Assembly (NCBI RefSeq): GCF_018812025.1
Contig: NC_063063.1
Span: 927,501-991,500, forward strand
Direction of reading: 5' to 3'
DNA: 64,000 bases
Source: Megalobrama amblycephala
Taxonomy: Eukaryota; Chordata; Actinopteri; Cypriniformes; Xenocyprididae
Both the position numbers and the translations under genes were made by a program. Below the pieces are notes generated by a model. The model did not search any database, was not told the origin of the DNA, and saw only the letters and a program-made list of their open reading frames with translations. How positions within the stretch are numbered: the stretch's first letter is position 1; the number at the start of each line of letters is the position of its first letter. Positions 29,801-38,958 of this stretch are shown one piece after another.

Positions 29801-31051
29801 TGGAGCATCACAGAGCAGTGCAAGACGAGCATTTGTGGTTAAAAAGTATATAATTTAATTTTTTTTTAGAAAATGTCTGATGGTTTCTCTAGATTAGACT
29901 CTTATTCCTCGTCTGGGATCATGTAGAGCTCTTTGAAGCTGCACTGAAACTGACATTTGGACCTTCAACCCGTTGAACCCCAGTGAAGTCCACTATATGG
30001 AGAAAAATCCTGGAATGTTTTCATCAAAAACTGAAGAAAGAAAGACATGAACATCTTGGATGACATGGAGGAGATTAAATTATCAGGACATTTGAATTCA
30101 GAAGTGAACTAATCCTTCCTTACAGCTCAATAGCATCTCCATGTGGTTGAAAATGGAATTTTTTAGTTGTCTGATGATTTGCACGCAAAAAAAGGGTTCT
30201 TGCTCAGTATTTTCCAGCACAAATATCTAAACATTCTTAAATCAAGATACATTTACTGGAGAAACAAAATGACTGAAGATATTAAGTGTTGCTTTATGAA
30301 AAATGCATCAGAATGAAGTGAGTTTGTGATTAAAACAAGAACAAATATCTGCTAATGGAGTCAGAAAAATCTTTTTGAATGAAGTTTATTTTTCTGACTC
30401 GATTGTTCTTGTTTTCATCCCAAACTCACTTCATTTTGATGCATTTTAAATAAAGCAACACTTAATATCTTCAGTCATTTTGTTTCTCCAGTAAATGTAT
30501 CTTGATTTAAGAATGTTTAGATATTTGTGCTGGAAAATGAGACATATTTTTCACAGCGCAACATTGCATGGAACTTATTAAGAAGCAAAGGATAAAGTGT
30601 TGACGTTTCATTGTAGAGCTGCCATACATGCTGTAGAATAACAATAATTTGTTTTTCTCAGGAAACACCATTGACCGTCAGTGGGATTTACATCAAATCA
30701 GTTCTTCCAGACTCTCCTGCTGCTCAGTGCCAGAGGCTGAGAGTCGGCGATCGCATTCTAGCCGTGAACGGACTCAGTCTGGCAGGAGTCGACTATCAGA
30801 CGTGAGCAGAATCACTGCAGATTCTTCACTAAAGCAGCAGGACTTTACAGTTGATTGATGTGCATTATGTTATTTACTTGAAGCACATATGTTATTATGT
30901 TCATAAATACCACATTCTGTGCATTAAGTGAACAATTTCTTCTTCTTGCTCTAGTGGGCTGGAGCTCATTCAGATGTCAGGAGAAAGACCTCGGCTACTG
31001 GTTGCCAGATCTCTCTGCGCTACAAAAGAAGCGAGGACAAAAACTAAATAG
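122..31051 (+). CDS. rasip1: Rasip1/Radil-family Ras/Rap effector (RA-FHA-DIL-PDZ), 16 exons
   Basis: Spliced gene. Coding exons: 122-255, 3470-3790, 5852-6084, 6360-6667, 9821-10438, 12357-12394, 12509-12660, 12751-12863, 22534-22753, 22828-23000, 25998-26142, 26218-26387, 28654-28978, 29065-29165, 30662-30801, 30955-31051. All junctions are GT/AG and the total is 3288 nt (1095 aa plus stop). An RA domain (~110-225) contains APGILKIFG and YKSVLAT. An FHA-like region (~333-440) contains DFVIYALI and LFMYKDP. A DIL domain (~550-830) contains LVLWMSNS, FQQCVYYLTK and FYHWSRGVQIR. A PDZ domain (~995-1090) contains GLGLMLVDGE and GDRILAVNG. Family members are Rap/Ras effectors acting in endothelial junctions and lumen formation (RASIP1) or cell adhesion (RADIL). 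The N-terminal GRKHSNGSVQSSSSG, the VQIR core and the SULT2 neighbours resemble RASIP1; the PDZ resembles RADIL. The family call is firm; the choice between paralogs is an inference. Confidence 0.85.
726..958. mobile_element. Short foldback MITE with CTGGGTT-type ends
   Basis: The left end reads CACTTTAAAAAAATGCTGGG and runs into a ~45-base arm (AACCCAAGTTGGGTTGAAAA). The right end is its inverted copy, ending TTTTCTAGAGTG. The centre carries two or three degenerate CCCAGC..TTGGGTT units. It looks like the unexpanded form of the elements that contain the three long 22-bp arrays in this window. Confidence 0.65.
1276..3156. repeat. 22-bp minisatellite nested in a MITE-like element
   Basis: Dozens of tandem units of CCCAGCGATTGGGTTGTTTT plus a GA/AA linker (22 bases). 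Variable positions alternate (GATT/GGTT, GGGTT/GGGAT), giving higher-order blocks. The left edge is the MITE end (TGCTGGGTTAAAAAC); the matching right end is missing or degraded near 3160. The array is split by the hAT-type foldback at 2682-3024. Because 66 bases equal 22 codons, long spurious reading frames cross the array. Confidence 0.95.
2682..3024. mobile_element. Palindromic hAT-type MITE inserted in the minisatellite
   Basis: A 343-base foldback element starts TAGGGCTGGGCGATATATCG and ends with its inverse. The two arms of about 160 bases are nearly perfect inverted copies around a short core at 2845-2862. It is flanked on both sides by ACCTAGTG (2674-2681 and 3025-3032). An 8-bp target duplication and these ends fit the hAT superfamily. 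It has no coding capacity. Confidence 0.85.
4131..4325 (+). repeat. Dispersed repeat, copy 1
   Basis: The stretch from GTGAAACGCTTCGCAAAC to about 4278 (through GGATCTCATGTGAGTGACAG and CCCCGCCCTC) recurs almost exactly at 20915-21060. It is a dispersed element of unknown class with no terminal repeats that I can define. Confidence 0.6.
4526..5757. repeat. 1.2-kb inverted repeat in intron 2 of the rasip1-like gene
   Basis: The arms at about 4526-5003 and 5283-5757 are near-identical inverted copies. The left arm starts GGCAAAATTAATTCTTTGG and the right arm ends with its complement. The spacer holds an (AT)n run at 4998-5050. The inner arm sequence (GACACTGAAGACTGGAGTAA) is a dispersed family also seen near 16335-16560, 18765-19583 and 63200-64000. 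A second (TA)n run follows at 5757-5821, just before the exon at 5852. Confidence 0.8.
6668..9820 (+). other. Intron 4 of the rasip1-like gene
   Basis: No coding sequence seen. About 8440-8960 belongs to a dispersed family marked by GGCTATAACTCGTGAACGG and a GATTGGCCACTTGATGGCGC tract, related to 17990-18700 and, in part, to 6130-6350. The rest is AT-rich and unremarkable. Confidence 0.5.
10581..10786. mobile_element. TTAA-flanked MITE in intron 5 of the rasip1-like gene
   Basis: TTAA at 10581-10584 and 10783-10786 bracket a ~200-base element whose ends are AAGGGATAGAAATGAAAAT and, inverted, GGGGTGAACTATCCCTT. Ends of this type next to TTAA fit a piggyBac-like non-autonomous family that is abundant in cyprinids. 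Confidence 0.7.
11331..11876. mobile_element. Element with GGCTGTGTCCGAAATCG terminal repeats
   Basis: The left end GGCTGTGTCCGAAATCG and right end CGATTTCGAACACAGCC are inverted copies about 545 bases apart. No coding sequence inside. The target duplication is not clear. It is followed by a diverged TTAA-type MITE at about 11995-12261 (ends TAGTTTACCCTAAAAT and TTGGGTGAACTGTCCCTTTAA). Confidence 0.6.
12882..13039. mobile_element. Diverged TTAA-flanked MITE just after exon 8
   Basis: Starts TTAAAGGGATAGTTCACCC only 19 bases after the exon-8 splice donor and ends TTTTGGGTGAACTATCC near a TTAA at 13036. It is the same family as 10581-10786. The next ~500 bases (CCTGTTAACTGTTGCC...) belong to another dispersed family also found at about 46388-47270 and 61258-61440. 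Confidence 0.65.
14505..15750. repeat. 82-bp tandem satellite, about 15 units
   Basis: The unit, 82 bases, contains GATTCATCCAGTAATGAAAC, CTTTATGAGTGAGTCATTGA and CATTCAAGAGATTCATTC. Units differ at a few sites (GAATCATTC versus GAAACATTG), and blocks of two to four units recur, suggesting higher-order amplification. Diverged single units of similar flavour (CTGAATCAAAGTGTTG, GAATGATTCAATGACTC) occur at about 11210-11330. Confidence 0.9.
18765..19583. mobile_element. Foldback element with ACCAGTCAAAAGTTTGG ends
   Basis: The left end CACTACCAGTCAAAAGTTTG and right end CAAACTTTTGACTGGTACTG are inverted. The arms (about 18768-19140 and 19210-19583) are near-complementary over most of their length. 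It contains the GAAGACTGGAGTAATGATGC motif in both orientations. No coding sequence. Confidence 0.75.
20915..21062 (+). repeat. Dispersed repeat, copy 2
   Basis: Near-identical to 4131-4278, in the same orientation. Confidence 0.6.
21130..22470. repeat. A/T-rich tandem array upstream of exon 9
   Basis: Long runs of AAAT/AATA units are interspersed with a spaced ~45-base marker (AGGTTAAAATCCTTGCC...GACATTCAGGACTAGTG) at about 21691, 21909, 22116 and 22390, giving units of roughly 210-270 bases. A further marker copy sits at 25229. The last marker ends about 80 bases before the exon-9 acceptor. Confidence 0.8.
23560..25320. repeat. A/T-rich tandem array in intron 10
   Basis: About a dozen copies of a marker (ATTAAAGATCATAAAATCCT then TTAATATTGTATTATTTTTA) spaced every ~120-160 bases by AAATA-rich filler, with an alternating two-unit pattern in the middle. 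The right edge carries the AGGTTTAAATCTTGCCAGCC marker shared with the 21130-22470 array, so the two arrays share ancestry although they lie in different introns. Confidence 0.85.
26388..28653 (+). repeat. Intron 12: tandem duplications carrying copies of the 3' splice site and exon start
   Basis: Units of ~370-500 bases repeat across this intron. Each unit runs from an AAAATATTAAT start, through AT-rich sequence, to a pyrimidine tract, CAG, and the first ~38 bases of the next exon (CTCGTCTCTGCGGTGCCGAT, then GGAGGCCAAGCTCACC). Orphan acceptors end at 26849 (short and degraded), 27211, 27688 and 28191; the functional one is at 28653. The orphan fragments run into AAATATTA and soon into stop codons. 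Confidence 0.85.
29065..31051 (+). CDS. rasip1: PDZ-encoding last three exons of the rasip1-like gene
   Basis: Exons 29065-29165, 30662-30801 and 30955-31051 encode one PDZ domain. The carboxylate-binding loop is GLGL (in ACGLGLMLVDGE), followed by the beta strand VSGIYIKSVLPDSPAA, then LRVGDRILAVNG and the final helix GLELIQMSGERPRLLV. The protein ends shortly after at TAG 31049-31051. The domain is intact, with no stop or frameshift. Mammalian RADIL ends in a PDZ, and mammalian RASIP1 as I recall it does not. Confidence 0.85.
29291..30096. repeat. Long inverted repeat between the two main PDZ exons
   Basis: Arms at about 29291-29630 and 29766-30096 are inverted copies with some small gaps; each contains CCAAGATGTTCATGTC and GATCCCAGACGAGGAATAAG or their complements. 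The loop is ~135 bases. It begins about 125 bases after the donor at 29165, so the intron could fold strongly. Probably a foldback MITE. Confidence 0.8.
30210..30537. repeat. Second inverted repeat before the last PDZ exons
   Basis: Arms at 30210-30370 and about 30385-30537. The left end TTTTCCAGCACAAATATCTA is matched inverted at the right end. It has almost no loop, so it is close to a perfect hairpin of ~160 bp. It lies in the same intron as the 29291-30096 inverted repeat. Confidence 0.75.
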
Positions 31052-31572
31052 AGTTTAAAGAGGACCTATTCTGCCCTTTTGTTTTTAGGCTCTACTAGAC
31101 TGAATACTGATTATTCTCCTCATATTCTCCATTGTTGCAGCTCCTCTCTTCCCAGTCTGTCAGTAACGCTCTGTTTAGTTCCTGTCTCCATGAAGCCCCT
31201 CCTTCTGAAAAGCACACTGCGCTCTGATTGGTCGGCTGGAGAAGTGTGTTGTGATTGGTGTTTGGGAAATGTCCCGCCCCTTACCATAACCGCCAGTTTC
31301 AACTAACTCAACCAGGCCCCGCCCCTTTATTCTGCGCATTAATTATTTAAATGAGGTGTTTCAGGGAGTTCAGAACTTTGGAACAAGCAAAACAAAATGA
31401 CAATATTTTTTAACATCTAGTTTTATACATGTCCTTTTTTTGCCATTTTATTGACATCTTAATTGTGTAATCTTGAATTTTGTTATTAAAAATAATGATT
31501 AGAATAATTAATGTACGTTATGTGCCTTAAGAACTGACTGCTTTTTTATTTATTGCATGATGTACAGTATGA

Positions 31573-31578
31573 AATAAA
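31573..31578 (+). terminator. Polyadenylation signal AATAAA for the rasip1-like gene
   Basis: The first clear AATAAA lies about 520 bases after the stop codon. The 3' UTR before it contains mobile-element-like sequence (about 31060-31340, opening with an AGAGGACCTATTCTGCCC-type repeat), so the real mRNA end is uncertain. Confidence 0.4.
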
Positions 31579-32028
31579 TGGTTGGCTGTTTAGTTTTAGT
31601 TTGATTAACTAAAAGCAACATTGATTATAAATGCTTTATCATTGATGTCTCGTGCCAAATTCAGAAAGTTTCATACGGCATTTATTACAGGCCTAAAATA
31701 TAAAACATAAAACATGCAATTTTTTTAACAACAGAGACAAACTATGCTCACAAAAGTCTGGGTACATCTACTAGTGTTTAAATTGTTCAAACTTTGGTTA
31801 TTATCTTTAGTGCTTCACTGCAGCAAACAGACTGTTTGGACTCGAGCAGGAGAATAAATCTCAGTAATAATCAAGAACATGAACTTATGCCCTTATTGCG
31901 AAAGAGATGTGTTGATGATTACATGAACTCTCTATCAGGACAACATCTGCTCGAGTTCTCGCGGTGTTACATGATCTACATCAGCTGTAAGTTGGAGCTT
32001 GTGTTTTATTTGTCTTGAGCTTCAGAGA

Positions 32029-35000
32029 ATGACGGAGGCAGAACTGTACTCGGTTCATAAAGGTGTGTATGTGCCGACGCATTTACACCCTCCTGAAAGC
32101 CTGAAATACTGTGAGGAGTTCACTTTCCGCCAGGATGACATCCTGATCGTCACTTATCCCAAATCTGGTGAGTTTTTATCATTCTGTGATGCTGCGTCAC
32201 CACTGACGTCAAACAAAGAAGGGAGGTGAAAATGAAGTTTCCTGCAGCTAGATAATCACTTTTTAGATTTTAGATGAAGTAATCATGCAGTATTTTGTCT
32301 GAAACTACTTCATCAACATTTCTTCAATTAACTGTAACAGGAAAGACTCCTTGTGAAAATCAAGATTATTGAATCTGCACTTCAGTGAACTTAAAGACAG
32401 CACACCTTTATTAATGTTTCTTAACACATTTAGTACACTTAAAAGTGCACTTTGTAATAATGTCAGAAGAAAAGTTTTACTTTAAAGTACTTTATAAATT
32501 ATGTTTTAATAATATTTTGTTGTGCTTTAAAGAAGTGCACTTATTTTGACGTGTTGACTAACATAATAAAGCACATGGAAAGTACTTGATTATAATTTTA
32601 ACGGTATTGCGCTACTGCTATCTAATATTAGATTAAATTTAAATGTAGTATTTTGCAACTTAATAATTAATAATGTGTAATTAAATACTTGGCATGCAAG
32701 TTTGAATGGAAATGACATTATATTTCAGTTCTTATATGTTTTTTTTATTTATTTATTTTTTTTATTTATGCTATAAATGCTGGGTTAAAAACAACCCAAG
32801 TTGGGTTGAATGTTTGCTTAACCTGCTGGATGGTTTTATTTAACTAAACTATTGTTTAAAAATGACTATATGTCTGGAGTAAAATGAACCCAAAATATGT
32901 TGGAAAATAAAAATCAGACACATAATTACTAGAGGAAACAATAATATTAAAAGGTGAACATTTATAAAAGCTTGAATTGAATGGAACTGAATATTAATAA
33001 CCAATTTAATACATGTTTATTGTTTAATTATTATTCATAAAAACGAATAATATATGTTCATTTATTAAACTCATTTTTAAACAATAATTGAGTTAAATAA
33101 AACTATCCAGCAGGTTTAGCAAACATTTAACCCAGTCGCAAGATTAAAACAACCCAATCGTTGGGTTAAAACAACCCAAACACTGAGTTAAAACATCCCA
33201 ATCGCTGGGTTAAACATACCAATCGTTGGGTTAAAACATCCCAATCGCTGGGTTAAAACAACCCAATCGCTGGGTTAAAACACCCCAATCGCTGAGTTAA
33301 AACATCCTAAATGCTGGGTTAAAACAACCCAATCGTTGGGTTAAACATCCCAATCGCTGGATTAAAACATCCCAATCGCTGGATTAAACATCCCAGTCGC
33401 TGGGTTAAACATCCCAATCGCTGGGTTAAAACAACCCAATCACTGGGTTAAAACAACCCAGTCGTTGGGTTAAACATCCCAATCGCTGGGTTAAACATAC
33501 CAATCGTTGGGTTAAAACATCCCAATCGCTGGGTTAAACATCCCAATCTCTGGGTTAAAACATCCCAATTGCTGGGTTAAACATCCCAATCGTTTGGTTA
33601 AAACATCCCAATCGCTGGGTTAAACATCCCAATCGCTGGGTTAAAACATCCCAATCGCTGGGTTAAAGCATCCCAATCGCTGGGTTAAACATCCCAATCG
33701 CTGGGTTAAAGCATCCCAATCGCTGGGTTAAACATCCCAATCGCTGGGTTAAAGCATCCCAATCGCTGGGTTAAACATCCCAATCGCTGGGTTAAACATC
33801 CCAATCTCTGGGTTAAAACATCCCAATCGCTGGGTTAAAACATCCCAATCGCTGGGTTAAACATCCCAATCTCTGGGTTAAAACATCCCAATCGCTGAGT
33901 TAAAACATCCCAATCGCTGAGTTAAAACATCCCAATCGCTGGGTTAAACATCCCAATCGTTTGGTTAAAACATCCCAATCGCTGGGTTAAACATCCCAAT
34001 CGCTGGGTTAAACATCCCAATCGCTGGGTTAAACATCCCAATCGCTGGGTTAAAACATCCCAATCGCTGGGTTAAAACATCCCAATCGCTGGGTTAAACA
34101 TCCCAATCGCTGGGTTAAAACATCCCAATCGCTGGGTTAAAACATCCCAATCGCTGGGTTAAAACATCCCAATCGCTGGGTTAAACATCCCAATCGCTGG
34201 GTTAAAACATCCCAATCGCTGGGTTTGTCTGTTTTTAACCCAGCAAAAATCAAAATCTATTTTGAGTTAAATGTGAACAATTTGTTAAAAAAACGTTACA
34301 TTCAGTTAAAGTATGTACTTTTAAAGTATGTTATTTCTGTAATACTTTTTTAAAAGTGTGCTAAAGTTTCTTTTTCACAAGAATTTTCTTATTTTTGAGG
34401 ATTTTCTTATTATACTTGTAAGCTAAATGCAGCCTTTTTTTTTTTTTTCATTTTTATTAAGTGGGTCAATATCAGATAAAAGTAAACAAACATAAGAAAA
34501 ATAAATCTAGTTTTAAATGCCAAGTTGTTAGAAATGTAATCTTTGTTTGTTGCAAGTGATTTTGAAAGATGTGTAAACCGTATGTCCATCTTTTTAAGTA
34601 AAATCAATAGATAGCACAAAATCATGTCACTGACCCGTGGTTTGCTCAATGGGCTCAGGCACAACATGGATGCAGGAGATCGTGCCCTTGATAGTGAGCG
34701 AGGGCGATATGACGCCTGTGCTGACGGTGCCGAACTGGGACCGAGTGCCGTGGCTGGAGGAACACCGGGCGATACTGCTCAGTTTGGAGCAGAGGCCGTC
34801 TCCTCGCGTCTTCGCTACTCACTTTCATCACCGAATGATGAACGAGTCTTACTTCAAAATGAAGCCCAGGGTAAAAACGCTCAGATGCACTTTTGAGATG
34901 GAATAAATCATGCCTTGTGGACTGTTTGATCAATGCTTTGCACTGCGCTTCAGGTTCTGTATGTCATGAGAAACCCGAAAGACGTGTTCACGTCCTCATA

Positions 35001-37309
35001 TCACTACTATGGGATGGCCTCATACCTGGTGAACCCAGGCACTCAAGATGAGTTCATGGAGAAGTTCCTCGACGGAAACAGTAGGATTTCAGCTCTCTTT
35101 CTTATATATAGCATCAATATATGTGACTACTTTGAGTATCTTAAACTGTAAAAATAAATGGCAACTTCATGCGGTAATATTGTGAATAAACAGCAATTTG
35201 CAGTCTCTCTTTGTGCTGTATTACAGCTCTTGTGTGATTCGAGGGTTAAGCATGATTTTTTTTCTCCACAGTCATGTTTGGTTCCTGGTTTGATCATGTC
35301 AAAGGTTGGCTTAATGCTGAAGAAAAAGAATCCATACTGTGCATTTTCTATGAGGAGATGATCGCTGTAAGTAGCTTCTTCATGTCACGGTTGAAAAGCA
35401 GGAGAGTATAAATGCAGTCTTTAATTAAGCAATAATAAAGCACTCTCACTCTGGAACAAGAGAAACTTAAGAACAACTCAATGACAAGAACAGACAAACT
35501 AAAATGAACAGGGGAAATAAATACACAAGATAACAAGACACAGGTGAACAATCTAATCAGTAACCATAGCAACCAAAACCAAGGCAACTACGGAAACAGG
35601 AAAGACAGAAGTTGCATCCTAAATGACGCACCATACACTATGTACTGATACACTAAATACGAGCACAACAAGCTTCTTTCTGGGTTAGTGACATCACAAA
35701 CCCTAAAATTGACATAAACCCCGCCCCTGAGAACACTCAACAAAGGGGGCGGGGCCATGTTGGGCTGCTTTAGAGAAGAGGAAGAGTTGTTGTAGAGTGT
35801 TGTTGACATGCCGTCATTTTACACCGGACTGCTTCACAAACGAGGGTCAATTCAACACAAAAGATGAACATGACGGCACATGCTAGTGGATGAGTTGAAT
35901 CAACTCCACAGCAACTACATCAATTTATCCACTAACCATTCAGAAACGTCTAAAAGTTGTAACTTCTTCCTGAGTCTCTCCATCAGTGTCGACTCCGGTT
36001 TGAACAATGTAAGGCTGAACACTTTCGTCATTTTGGCTGCGTGAGATTCTCCAGCTTTGTTGTTGTTGAGCTGTTAAAGCTCCGCCCTCTTCTGGAAAGG
36101 GGGCGGGAGCAGCAGCTCATTTGCATTTAAAGGGACACACACAAAAATGGCAAAAAATAGGGGCAAATTTGTCAAGCTATAATAAATGATCTGTGGGGTA
36201 TTTTGAGCTGAAACTTCACAGACACATTCTGGAGACACCAGAGACGCATATTACATCTTGTGAAAGAGGCATTATAGCTCAGCTTTAACATTTTCAGTGT
36301 GAACACACTATTGTACTACAAATTAAGACACACATAGAGACTAAAGGAAAAAGAAATACATTTTGACTTCAGATTCCTCAGAACAGAACATAAACGTGGC
36401 ACCGCACTTGTTCAGTTTATTACTTTATTTCTATAACAGCTGTCAGAGTTCATGGTTTCTGTAATCTTGAGATAAGAAAATGTATTTTTATTGTTTACAA
36501 TTCTTTTTATATAAATGTAAAAATGTGAAGGCAAATAAAACGGTCTAAAGAGTTCAGTCAACGGTGTAAGCAGCTTTGGGCTTCTAGCAGAAGAGAGATA
36601 CTGATGAAATCAACAATAAACTCATCGGTCTTTTATAGGTCACTCAGTTTATTAGGTTATCAGCTGTTGTAATGTTGCCAAGTTGTTCAAGGTCTTTTTC
36701 AAGGTCTCTCTGGTGCAATCTCTGCTTTCTCATGTCCTCGAACTTGTCCAAAGTCCTCTTAAGGTTCTTTCACATGTCTGCTTTTTCTCATTTCTCAAAA
36801 AAAAAGGAGATAGCATGATTGCTTATTATCCACATTCATCATTTTTGGTACAGTAAAATACTGATATCCTTGTGAAAATTGCTTCATGATCTCTGGCAGG
36901 ATTTGAAAGGATCTGTGGAGAAAATCGCCCAGTTTCTTGGGAAATCTCTGAAGCCGGACGTGACGGAGAAGATCGCTGACCACTGCGTTTTCAAGAACAT
37001 GAAGCAAAACAAAATGTCCAACCTTTCTCTGGTTCCAGAGGAATTCATGAACCAGAAGAAATCAGAATTCATGAGGAAAGGTAACACATTAATTCTGCTG
37101 ACAAAAATGATTAATGTGTATATTTACTCACCCTCATACAATGAATGTGAATCAGCACCACCATCCGACCGAAATCATTTGTCTTGTTTTATTCGTCAGG
37201 AATTGCAGGCGACTGGAAGAATCATTTCTCCGAGGCTCAAGAGCAGCGATTTGATGCTGTATACAAAGACAAAATGAAAGATGTGAAATTCAAGTTTCCA
37301 TGGGACTGA
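32029..37309 (+). CDS. sult2st: Cytosolic sulfotransferase, SULT2-type, copy A
   Basis: Six coding exons: 32029-32167, 34659-34870, 34954-35080, 35272-35366, 36900-37080, 37200-37309; 864 nt, 287 aa. The 127/95/181 exon lengths are the classic SULT pattern. The enzyme moves sulfonate from PAPS to hydroxyl or amino groups of small substrates (steroids for many SULT2 enzymes) in the cytosol. The 5'-phosphosulfate loop TYPKSGTTW is at 42-50, the likely catalytic His101 is in ATHFHH, the 3'-phosphate-binding Arg123 and Ser131 are in RNPKDVFTS, and the C-terminal RKGIAGDWK is at 250-258. All look intact. The start ATG follows CTTCAGAG; an upstream non-coding exon is possible. AATAAA lies at 37341. 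The SULT2 assignment rests on general resemblance and on the RASIP1-SULT2B1 linkage known in human; substrate unknown. Confidence 0.9.
32168..34658 (+). other. Intron 1 of sulfotransferase copy A
   Basis: About 600 bases of AT-rich sequence, then a MITE-like element (32770-34250) almost filled by a 21/22-bp minisatellite, then ~400 bases with no recognisable content before the acceptor at 34658. Confidence 0.6.
32770..34250. repeat. MITE carrying an expanded 21/22-bp minisatellite (copy A intron)
   Basis: The left end TGCTGGGTTAAAAACAACCC is the same MITE end as at 726 and 43653; the right end is GGGTTTGTCTGTTTTTAACC. From 33120 to 34230 it is tandem CATCCCAATCGCTGGGTTAA units, in 21- and 22-base versions. 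Orientation is opposite to the 1276-3156 array. Confidence 0.9.
35367..36899 (+). other. Intron 4 of sulfotransferase copy A
   Basis: Includes a dispersed repeat at about 35605-36290, with a GGGCGGGGCC block and a right end of the CATATTACATCTTGTGAAAG type. This repeat is absent from the same intron of copy B. The rest shows nothing recognisable. Confidence 0.45.
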
Positions 37310-38958
37310 AAAACACTTCTGTTTAATCTTACCAGCGTTTAATAAACCTTTGGTGCACAACAGATATTTTTCATTTCATTCTTTTTTAAATAAAAGAGCA
37401 TTAAAAATGAACAATAATTATTGTTATTTGTGTGATATTTCCATTTTATTTGAATGTTGCGATTAAAATTATAACTGTTCTGGAAATGATTAACAGTTAT
37501 TAATGTACAGTATATGTTACGTGCTTTTTAATTTCATGCATAATGTATGAAATAAAATGGTTTATACAATGAATTGCATTGTACAGAGGTTTGATCATAA
37601 AACATATTATTGGCAGATATTGATATTTACATGCATGTTTGATGCAAAAACTTGAGGCAATGAGATCCAGGCAGTCCAGCAATGATTATGTCAGAGATCA
37701 AATTTGAATAAGGAACAACACATTTATTAATTAAAAATAATAGAGACAAACAAATTAATTAAGAAATTAATAGTTAATAATAAAATCTAGAGTATTGCAT
37801 CTAATAGATGAAGACCAGAATATAAAGAAAGAAGGAACAAAATAAAGACATTTGCAGAATGAAATGAGAGGTAAAAGACGCAGAAGAAAAGAAAAAGCTA
37901 AACTATCAAAGATCCAGTCCGTTTTATATCATAACCGTACTTAAACTTACATCCAACTCAAACTTATGTTTTGGTCTAATAAGAAAAGGTCAAACCGATT
38001 TGTCATAGTTGGTGTAACAGCTAGGTCAGAGTGACTGATCATAGATACAAAAGTTGTTGTTTTGACACCCTTAAGAAAATATTGCAGATCTTGTATTATC
38101 TCATATCTGAAGAAATGTAAACACACATATTTTCATACAAAGGTCATGTTCAAACGGGCAACTAATTCCGAAAACAACATCGCTTCTGCAGTACTTGGCA
38201 ACCGTCCAAAATATCTAACCACAAACGTGTCAACATAACCTGTCACACTGGAACACTTTGAAGAATATCGCAAGCATACATACTCTTAAAGATACAAGAA
38301 GAATAACCATAAAGGAGTTCATTAAAGAGTAAATACTTGAAAATATGATGAGGATTAATATATGGAGTAGGAGTGCATGAATATATGAAATCAAACGTAA
38401 TATTGATAAATCATAAGCCATAAATGATTAACATGAAATATGAATAAAATGCATATTGATCATTTTGGGTCCACCAATGTTATATCAGTATGTCATTGAT
38501 TTGCATTACATGCATCAGAATTTCATCTTGCTTTTTGTGCATTTAAATATAAGCATCTGCACCAAATTGCATATTTTTGCTCAGTTTGAGTCTCTGAATG
38601 AATCTGAGGTGTTTATCCTGCATGTTCTGAGAGTATATGAGCCATATTACAACAAACCACACATGCAAACTTGGCATTTGTTTTTGGCAGATAATCTTGG
38701 ACATGTATACAGTATGCATATTTGCACTTTGAGCTTCACTGCGATTAATAAATGGATGCTTTTCATTAAGTGTCCAGAGCATGAATTCTTTGCACAATAA
38801 AATATTTTATTATGACATGCATTGGCTTCCTTTGCATGCTAAACTCTTGCGAAAGAGCCCGGTTATGTCCAGTCACTCGAGTTCTCGCGGTATTTCACGA
38901 ATGATCTACATCAGCTGTAAGTTGGAGTTTGTGTTTTGTTTGTCTTGAGCTTCAGAGA
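37310..38958. other. Spacer between the two sulfotransferase genes
   Basis: Contains the copy A 3' UTR and ~1.4 kb of AT-rich sequence with no gene or clear element. Similarity to the copy A upstream region begins about 85 bases before the copy B start codon (TCGAGTTCTCGCGGT), marking the left edge of the duplicated block. Confidence 0.5.

Noticed and set aside
33120..34230. Regular short repeats considered as a CRISPR array
   Set aside because: The units are contiguous 21/22-mers with no unique spacers, inside a vertebrate intron and a MITE.
34624..34896. 90-codon + strand frame repeated exactly at 42081-42353
   Set aside because: It is an out-of-frame shadow of sulfotransferase exon 2; the real frame carries [10 protein letters not shown] and the catalytic ATHFHH motif.
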